NCBI GenBank assembly: GCA_013433145.1
Contig: CM024174.1
Location: forward strand, 10,731,484-10,795,483
Direction of reading: 5' to 3'
Source: Ascaris suum
Taxonomy: Eukaryota; Nematoda; Chromadorea; Rhabditida; Ascarididae
Length of the DNA stretch: 64,000 nt
Shown: one piece after another, positions 25,893-64,000 of the stretch
Numbering within the stretch: position 1 is the first letter of the stretch
Layout: every line of letters starts with the position of its first letter
Made by a program: the position numbers and the translations under genes
The notes under the pieces: generated by a model
Databases searched by the model: none
What the model was told of the DNA's origin: nothing
Seen by the model: only the letters and a program-made list of their open reading frames with translations

Positions 25893-26312
25893 CAAGCAAA
25901 TTGTATTGTAAGCATTTTTATAGAATGTCTAACTAAGGCGCAACAATCGAGGTAGTTCCCACAAATAGGCCATAGGCAAACATAATTCTCAAATGTGCCA
26001 AAGCTCTTTGGATAGCCGAAAGGTTTATGACGACATCAACCAAGGACATCGAAGGTTTGTACCCTCCTATATGATCTAAAATACTACCGGCATAATGATA
26101 CAGTAGTTCATAGACGTTCCTTGAAAGATGAACACATTTTGACCAATACGAATTGTTCTTCAGCACTCGCATTTACATCCTACTTTTTCATACGCAAAAT
26201 CTGCACTATGTCCTCGTGTTTTCGTCTCCCTAACGAACATTCCTAGTAACAAAGCTGCAGAGTGAATAAGCAACGGTAAACATCAGTAACACTTGTACTC
26301 ACATACCGAAAT

Positions 26313-55616
<29,304 letters not shown>

Positions 55617-57299
55617 CTGAAATCCAATTTCATGCAAGTTGAAGGTGGAGAAAGATAAAGAAAACAATGACGAAAAATATCTATTTTCTCGGCAAAATGG
55701 TCAACAAATGAACAGTTTATGTGGAAAGATGGAAAAATCGCTAATGAATGAGAGGGAAAAGCGAATATAAATTCCATTTTACTTATACCGACCATTACTC
55801 TAAATGAGCTATAGCAAAAAAAAAACACCACAAAAAGGAGTTTCCACGTAATAATCAGTAGGACGCGAATACACCTTCAACACTTGTCATGTTGCCACCT
55901 TTAAGGTGTGGTCACCTTTTTATTTCAAAAAAAGACGAATGCCTCCTAGTGAACCAAATAATTGCAGTAATTTATTTCTCTTTCCGCATATTTGCAACAC
56001 ATATATAGCGTTGAGGCAATTAATTTGGCAACGAAGCAATCATATAATGATTCAGCAATCGATCGCTAAACATAAGCGCACTAGATGTGGTATCGATACT
56101 TTTATTTACTTAAGTAAATGCTTATACCAATAAATATTTATAACGACTAATCATCCTTATGTAACTAATCATTTCCGATTCTTTGAGTTGAATTTCCGCT
56201 CATCTTTTTTTTTGCATTCAATTTTACCTTTTTAACTGAATATCTTTTCTTTCCATTACCTTGAATATCTTAATCCATTATTTACAATGAAAAATATCTC
56301 AGAAATAACTCATTATTGCATTCACCTTTCATTATTATCTCTAAATTGCGCAACTTCTTCTATACGCCATATTACACCGGAAAATTATATGCACCGGCGA
56401 ATGTACATGAATGAATAGAGGCTTGCCTATCAGAGTGCATCGCATGGTTAGATACTTTGGCTAAATGATTATTGAATGTACTTTACAGCATTACTGATTA
56501 TTAAATTCATGCATACATAAAAATGAATTGCTTGAATTTGAAAAATTCTATCTATGGGCTTCAAGTGTCGCCTACAAAAAAGCAAATATTCCGACCAATC
56601 ACATAGAAATAATTGAGTTTTTAGTAGATAATAAACGATCATCCAATAAAAACTAGTTGAATTATTACTTACGATCAATGATCTTGAATTTATCAGTATA
56701 TATTATATCAGAATATCTGTAATGTTGAGTCTTTTATATTCATTCCCATTTATAAAAGTATCAGCAATAATGCCGTATTGAATTTATGATTCACTTAAGA
56801 GCAATTTCAAACCTTACAGCATATGAAAGTGGAAAAGCATAATTCAACAAATACTATACAAGTAATCTGTCAACAAATTAAGCAATCAGCCATGTGAATA
56901 GTGTGCATACATCGAATTGAACAATCCGATGTTTCGCACTTATATCGCTAAATTTTGGAGCTAAATTGCGTTGGGGGCACAAAATGGATGGCGAATGACA
57001 AAAGTGAATGACATACAAGCACACTGTGAACTGGTTGCAATGATTGCTGTTCGATTCTGTAATAACGCTTGTGCATTCATGTTCCCCCCAAATAACACTT
57101 CAACTCGTTTGAAGCGTAAAAGCTGCTTATTTCACAGATTACAGCATTTTCTTTGAATGTTGAGTGATCTTTAACACCATGACGCTATTGTATGAAGTGA
57201 TTTTGGGTGATATGTTCTCTGGAAAGTAAAGAATAGAAAAAAAACGAAATTCATGCAATATAAATAAGTACAATTGTTGATTGCATGAAAACATTTCTG

Positions 57300-57483
<184 letters not shown>

Positions 57484-57927
57484 ACTCAACAGTAATATAA
57501 GAGGGGGTGGCGATTTATGAATTCGCTATCACTCGTCATCACTGGCAATGCGTAAAAAACCTATCGATTAACATCACTGATAACGATGAGGTCTATCTAT
57601 GTATGTAGGCAGAAGCAATTGCTAAGTGCATTTATGCCGAGCTGAAATACACAATGCGGATTTTTTTTTGAAAATAAAGATGGAATTTCTTTTTTAAATA
57701 AACATATTGCATGAAAAGTACAAATCTTCCAGAGAGAAATTTAACGCAATTATAAATTCCCAAAATTTTTTTCAATCTAATTTCACTGCATAACGAATCG
57801 TTGATTGTTGAATATAGATGGAAAACACATCAATTTAATTCATCATAATTGAGGGTTTAAGTTGGGGACGATATACAACAAATGAGGCGAACTGAAATCG
57901 AGTCGGCAACCTGTAAGAGCGGCGACT

Positions 57928-58113
57928 ATGGAGTCAACTAGGTGCAGGTGTGTCTCTCGATTAGCTAATGCACCCGATCGGCTAATTGTACGCAAGTGCA
58001 TTGATCGTTTTTGTATGGGCACACTTTTATGGACCGAATGCGCATATAATTTGCTTTGTGATTCGCCTATCGAATACATTGTGTCCCTCGAGGATCGCTT
58101 TATTGGTTTATGA
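57928..58113 (+). other. Unrecognised GC-richer open stretch, possible exon
   Basis: One top-strand frame stays open through a patch of clearly higher GC than its surroundings and ends TGA after LEDRFIGL. It reads CIDRFCMGTLLWTECAYNLL among others, with several Cys and coding-like codons. The minus strand also has an open frame (LHLVDSIVAALTG), but its only fair donor is phase 1 and does not fit the unc-83 exon at 55616. I do not recognise either product. Confidence 0.3.
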
Positions 58114-61100
58114 GCAAAGATGAAGAGCTATCAAACGTTATATTGCTATGGAATGCATTGAATGCGGTATTTATGTTGGATCGATAATATGGATATTCTC
58201 CTAGCTAAATGCTCAGTTTACAAATGATCCTCTTCGCATCGCTAAATTTTGATCATTCAATTCTCAGAATGGAAAAATTCTCAGCTTAAAAATAAAATTT
58301 CAACTATCAAACGATGTTATTTATCAAACAAAGCTGTCACAATATGCAAATAAGTCAAAACGAATTACTGAATGATTGATTTTTTTCAATTATTTTCTAT
58401 ATGACCACTATAAATAAATACCTTTCAAACATTTTACTAAACTTATTGCGATCTCATGTGTTAAAACAAGAGAGCGCTTTCAAAATACAACTTAGTAATC
58501 AGCAAGTACGGCCAATAGACGCAAACCTCTAAATGCAAAATATCGTTGCATAGAGGACATACGTCATAGTTCGTAAGTAGAAACAACAATGAAAACATAC
58601 GTCCAAATTTCAAAGGAGGAATTCCATCTAGAAGGAAATTCATCTTATAGCAGGAAATTCCTTCATTTTTCGACTATAAAATAAATCATTCTGGAGCAAA
58701 TCCAAAATAAATCAGTAAATCAAAATAATAAATCATCTAATTATTGCCATCTTCCGCTATAGATTTACTTACAGCTATGAATAGATCATTTAGCATACAG
58801 CAAGAATGTATCACAAAATAAACGTTGAGAGCGCAAGGGCGTTCAGTGTTCGTGCATTTGTATATGTTCCAGCTTGCACTGTCAACATCATCGCTCCCAT
58901 ACTGATAGGTTTACGTTGATATAGCATACAGAAAGCTCTAATTGCATGCAACCTGCTCCAACTTGTCTACGGAGTGGAAAGTCTCGTCAAGAATTCGAGA
59001 AGTTTTTGTAAAGATAGAAAACAAGTATTCTTACCCTTCCGCTTCCCTCTACGTGAATCTGTATTAATTCTGGGTGCATAAAGATTGTGGAAATATAAAA
59101 ACGCTTCAAGTAAAAAGATGAAAATATTTTTAAAAAAAAAGTAAAATTAGAGAAAAACACAGAGAGGAAAAAAAAATGCTAAAATGAAAAGAAACTCATG
59201 ATCAAATTCAAAAAAAGACAAGCGAGGAAACAAACAGCGATATCAATAACCAAGAATTATTAGGCAATCGAAGTGAAATATCGAAGCATCTGAAAAGCTT
59301 AAAGATACACATGAGATAGTTTCATATTCGCGAGCTAATTCCCATATTGCTCCCATCAGAAATTATTTTTTGTGATTTTCATTTCAAACACTACACCCAA
59401 TCTGAAACAAATTTGCTTCTTGTCTTTTCACTAGATTCAACAAAAAAAAGTTGTATCTGCGAGCTATCAGATGGTGCTTGAAAATGGATAAAATGCAGAG
59501 ATAAAAAACCGATTCGATGGAAGCGAAGTGACTTTCAGAGAGCGACCCAACAATCGAGTGTCTCTCGATTGCAATCTACCGATAGGGAGCCCTTTCGAAA
59601 TGAGGAAACAGGCGGTATTCTCAAAGACTCACATATACGTGACAAACATACGTATACCGTAATTCCAATCATAAAACAAAGCCATCTTTTCATAGAAACA
59701 AGGCAGTTTTCGAGGAAAAAAAGAAATGTCCCATTTTAGGTGAAATTTGTTAATAAAAACATTCCGCACTTATCGACGAAAACAACGTCCAATTGGCGAA
59801 TTTTGTGAAAGCCATGCTCTAATAATGTTTTCTCCTCTATATTACTTCAGCTTCAAGCGACTAGCTCATAAAATATAGACCTAATATTTTGCAAGTTTAT
59901 AGTCATAAAAATATCGCTTCCTTCAATATTTTTTATCTACAACAATAGTATCTACTATCTACCTCTTACTGATAAATCGACGTAAACACTGTTTTTTGGT
60001 CCCTTCATCGACCAACTTACCGCAACCGCCAAATTATATTCATCAACTGCGTAATTTTTGCCCATGTGAAATGCAAAACAAAACGAAAAGCGAATCGCAG
60101 AAGTTACTATGAGATACACCTCTACACGTTCTCACCTGATCAATGACTTCTATCATCAACCGACGAGCATACGATCTAATGCGATCATATTTTAATAAAG
60201 CCGAAACCTTTTTTTTTTTTTCAAATTATTAGCGCAGAGTGAGCGCCAATTGTGGAATATTGCAAATTTTATAAGATACTACTCGTGGCGGTGATTTACG
60301 CCAATGTAGCATTCATATATGTGTAATTAGCTACGCATTTCGCGTATATGAAAATTTCAATTAATGCAGAAAATGCCGTAATTATCTACAAATAAATATT
60401 ACGCCAAACTATTGCGAATGCTACATCGTTCGTATTTCTTTTTCAATCTTCTAAAATAAGAACTATTCAATGATGAATTCGGCGAAAAGATGAGAGTATA
60501 TCGGACGAAAATATCAATATTAAACTAATATGCAACATAACAGATGTTTAGCGTAAAATAGGCGATGCAAAAGGCGCCAAAAGTACAATAATAAACGTTG
60601 CAAAGTATGGCATGAAGAGATAAGAAGCATATGTGGACATACGCCGATATTTACACTTAAAACGTTTTCGTGAATAGTGGAGAAAAGAGATGTGGAATTC
60701 GGCACTTCGATATAGTAATAACATATGCTAATGGGCCTTTTTTAGTCTCAATTCACTCACTGGCTCTTCCCGCCCTTCAAGCGTTCTCATAGGTGCAAAT
60801 GTTATGGACGGAAATACTGGTTTGCCTATATAGGAGCATAAAATGTGCAGAAAAGAGGAGGTGGTTAATCGCATAGCCGCTTCTCTTAGCAATCCAATGA
60901 ATAATTTTGATGCTTGTTTTTAATCCCCAAAAATAATTTTAACTCCAAAAATGTAATGGTTGATAAAATCTAATGACGGGTGTAATAGAAAACTGCGATC
61001 GGAAAGAAATCGAGGCAAAGGTAGTTGAAAAAGCGAATTATGTCTGGCACAAGATGTGTTGACAACCAACAATTGTGAACATTTTTCACCTTTCTGGAAA

Positions 61101-63869
61101 TGACGCATTCAACTAAATGTTCTCGAGTTTGTATTGCATTATGCTCTATAAGTTTAAATTTGAGTTTAAAAAATCGAAGCTCTACAAAATGAATGCTTCT
61201 TTCTACAAGAACTCATAGCTGAAACTAACTTTCTGCTAGCATGTGTCGTAATCACTAACGTTTATATACGTCATTCAACTTCGGAAGTTTCGATTAAACG
61301 ACATCGACGTAGAAATCTTGAATGCTCCCAAAAGTGCAACAACTACTAATGCAGATTTTCCTGAAAATGATCCACCTTCCTTCTTACTTGTCCTCTCAAT
61401 AAAAGCGATAAAAAAATTCTGTTTGACTTGCAGATCAAGTTTATGTTTGCCCACTTTCAAGCTTGTATCAAGGCTATTCTATTGAACCTTGAAGCCATTT
61501 TCGTAAGCAAAAAAAAACTCCGAGAATGTAGTTATCTGTTCATCTGAATCAAGGAGTCAAAAACCTCTAAAGTTTTTGGTCCTCATGAAGTAGAATGTGA
61601 TAACAAGCCATTCCAATCCAGAAAACAAAGAGCAACATAGATAATAACTGCACCACAATAATCAAATAACAATATCACAACTGATGTCAATTATCACTAA
61701 TGCAAAAATGAATATGACTGCTGCTTGTACTGCATCAATTTCCCACGTATCTAAGCGTGTATTTGTCTCTATGGCAGCTTCGATTCCTGAACCATGAAAG
61801 ATCCAACTATGAAATTCAATGAGTATATTGAAATCTATTTCGAGCGGTCATTATTCGTATGACCTCTCGATATACGAATATAGTGAATAATTTATATATG
61901 CCTATTTCATTGCTCAATCGGTCAACTATTGGTCAAAAAGCAGCCGACCTATCCACCTTTAGCAACATGCGTAAACAAAACGCATTCTCATATAGTCGTG
62001 TCTGCATATATCTGTCTGTGTAGTTGCAACCTGGTAACAAACGCAGGAGCTTGCACTGCAAAATTTGATGATTGTGCGGTATGCCAAAGACAACAATCAC
62101 AATGTTAGCCTGTCAATGGTGAAAGAAGTTATAGGGATTCAAATACGATCGAAATTTCATATGTATCTTACAACCGTTTCACGATCTTTGCTTAGAAGAC
62201 TCGTGGCGTCAATTTATCTCAGATGTAAATTTTTCACTACAAATGCTTTATTATTTGCACATGAAATGCAATAGAGATTGGTCCAATGAGTGATGCTGAA
62301 AAACCGACCACGTCAGTTCCACTGGCATGCCTCGGCAGCTGTCTTAATCAACCGGTTTGTCTAGTGCACTGAAATACAGAAGCGAATATCGTACCAATCC
62401 TGGTGCATTATTCACTTGCTCTTATTTTAAGAAAGACCAGGTTTTTAATTATGTGAGGTGACGTTAGGTTATGTAGGTGCCATTCAGCTTCACATATTTG
62501 CATAATTCCTTGTTTTTCTTGGCACATTTGCGTTGAAGATTCAAATAATCAGTTTATGCAAAAAGTTCCGAATTGAAAAGTCCAGAGTTCGTGAAGTAAA
62601 ATCATTACAACGTGTTTCGAATTGAAAAGAGCCGCTTTCGGCTATAGAACGGGCATTGCAATAGCGATTATAAAATCACACGAGTGTGGTGTTGAGGTGT
62701 GGAAATTCGTTTCTCAATATTTAAAGCATCGTTATGAGCGTATAATGCTGCCAAACGTTTGTCACTATGAAAAATGCTGCATACATCAAATATTACATTG
62801 CACATTGCCGTATCATATTCAACGTTCTCACGATTGCCTCTTTAATCGTATAGAACATTCGATCGATTTTATAAAGAAATAAAGCAGATGTATTAGAATG
62901 AACACAGCTGCATAGTTTTTTTAATTTTATCAATAATCGATATCTACAATAAACCTTGATGGATTTTTTTTTATTCTGTTGCATAAATGCAACGATCAAT
63001 GTGATTTCTATCTTTAGCGATCAATCTTCCCCTAGAGAATATATAAAAATTTGTGTGTTAATGATGTGCTAAATAAAAAGATCGGAGAAAAGAAAAATAT
63101 GAAAACCATGCCTTAATAAGTAATAAATACGATTTATTTATATATAAGAAGAAAAAAAAAATTCATTCCTATTTCTTGACTAAATGCGTTCAAACGTAAT
63201 TGCTTTGAAAGCGTAATTAAGGATTCAAGTATTTCATCAATAGCAAAGAGGATGTACTATAAAAATCATATACTTGAATGCGTACGTGATTTATAAAATA
63301 TTCCTTCTAGCAATAATTTATTCCTCGTTGAGACGACATCTTTCAAAAACTATCGCATTTAATCTACTCTAGAATGTTGACAGTCACCGCGAATCAAAAA
63401 ATTCATGCAAATCATAGGTACAAATAAACGAACGATAGTATCAAAAAATAGTTTAAATTTCCAAATCTTCTTATAAGCCTAAATGAATAAAATCGTCGAC
63501 ATAAAATTTATCTTCTAAAATTAAGCTAAAATTAAACTCATGATGAGGTTATCGATGAAATAAAATCAAACAAAAGAAGAGTGAAGAGAAATTCACAAGA
63601 AAAAACAATAAAATGAATGAAAAATTTGAAAGAAGCATCGGAAAGAAAGAAATATCAACAACACTAAGCAGCAGCTGTAGCAGATACACAAGTAACAGCA
63701 CCATTACCTCGATTGCACTCTCTATTCCCAACAACTGTACAAAAAAAAAAATCGTTTTCCATCAGAATAGAACACTCTTGCGTTATGTAAACATTTCTGC
63801 ATCAATACGCTTTTCAATAGTTTCTCTTTCGTAAAAAAAAGAAATCATCAAACACTATCAACACCTCAA

Positions 63870-64000
63870 CTACTGTAATGTTTTGTTGGTGGAAAAGGGG
63901 ACGAGCAATGATTTGGGCAATCAGAGTGATCGATGAAAGTAACGATCACGCTGTCCGACTCGATCATCGATATCGAACGCACATTCACCCATAAATCTGA
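63870..64000 (-). other. Possible partial exon at right edge
   Basis: The last 130 bases are GC-richer and open on the minus strand, reading LWVNVRSISMIESDSVIVTF and then IDHSDCPNHC. CAG near the edge could be an acceptor. The window ends too soon to judge; it might be an earlier unc-83 exon or another gene. Confidence 0.2.

Larger units (their letters stand above)
24094..26312. other. Intergenic region between convergent KCNL and unc-83
   Basis: Tail-to-tail spacer that must hold both 3'UTR ends. It contains a 21-base C run at 24411-24431, a 15-bp inverted repeat at 25106-25180, a tRNA-like fragment near 25714 and TTTATT (AATAAA on the minus strand) near 25887 that could serve unc-83. No coding exon was seen. 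Confidence 0.6.

Overview
The window looks like nuclear DNA of a nematode. It is AT-rich and dense in A/T runs, has long (TA)n microsatellites and poly-C runs, and carries multi-exon genes with small exons (25-320 bp), TTTCAG-like acceptors and introns from 48 bp to more than 6 kb. A spirurine (clade III, filarial- or ascarid-like) nematode is my best guess, from base composition and intron size only. No bacterial, viral or plasmid features were seen.

Two genes were recovered by joining short exons that no single open reading frame shows.

The first is on the + strand (about 9.5-24.0 kb). It encodes a divergent small-conductance calcium-activated potassium channel (SK/KCNL family). I find S1, S2, S3, S4-S5, the pore helix, the SIGYGD selectivity filter, S6, a calmodulin-binding region and a C-terminal coiled coil, in the family's order and mostly in matching splice phase. 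The first coding exon was not found, and one junction in the pore helix has no clean splice donor.

The second is on the - strand (about 55.6 down to 26.3 kb). It encodes a KASH-domain protein, most likely the nematode nuclear-migration factor UNC-83. Sixteen exons carry spectrin-like helices, a long acidic/Ser-rich middle, more helices and a last exon with one membrane segment followed by a short lumenal tail ending in PPPM. Thirteen of them, from an internal ATG at 46814 to the stop, form one unbroken frame of about 811-819 residues, probably a short isoform. Three exons further upstream belong to a longer isoform whose 5' end is not located.

The genes are convergent, with 2.2 kb between them holding a poly-C run, a 15-bp inverted repeat and a tRNA-like fragment. 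Functionally they are unrelated: one sets membrane excitability, the other links the outer nuclear membrane to motors.

The rest is intron or intergenic DNA. It includes (TA)n arrays at 4.8, 22.8, 28.0 and 57.3 kb, a degenerate GATCAAA minisatellite at 20.2-21.1 kb with an inverted copy at 19.06 kb, an 18-bp tandem repeat at 31.3-31.5 kb, and a few unrecognised open stretches (notably near 58.0 kb and at the right edge). I saw nothing I would call a wholly new system. The most useful leads are the odd pore-exon junction and 25-nt microexon of the channel, and the alternative start of the KASH gene.
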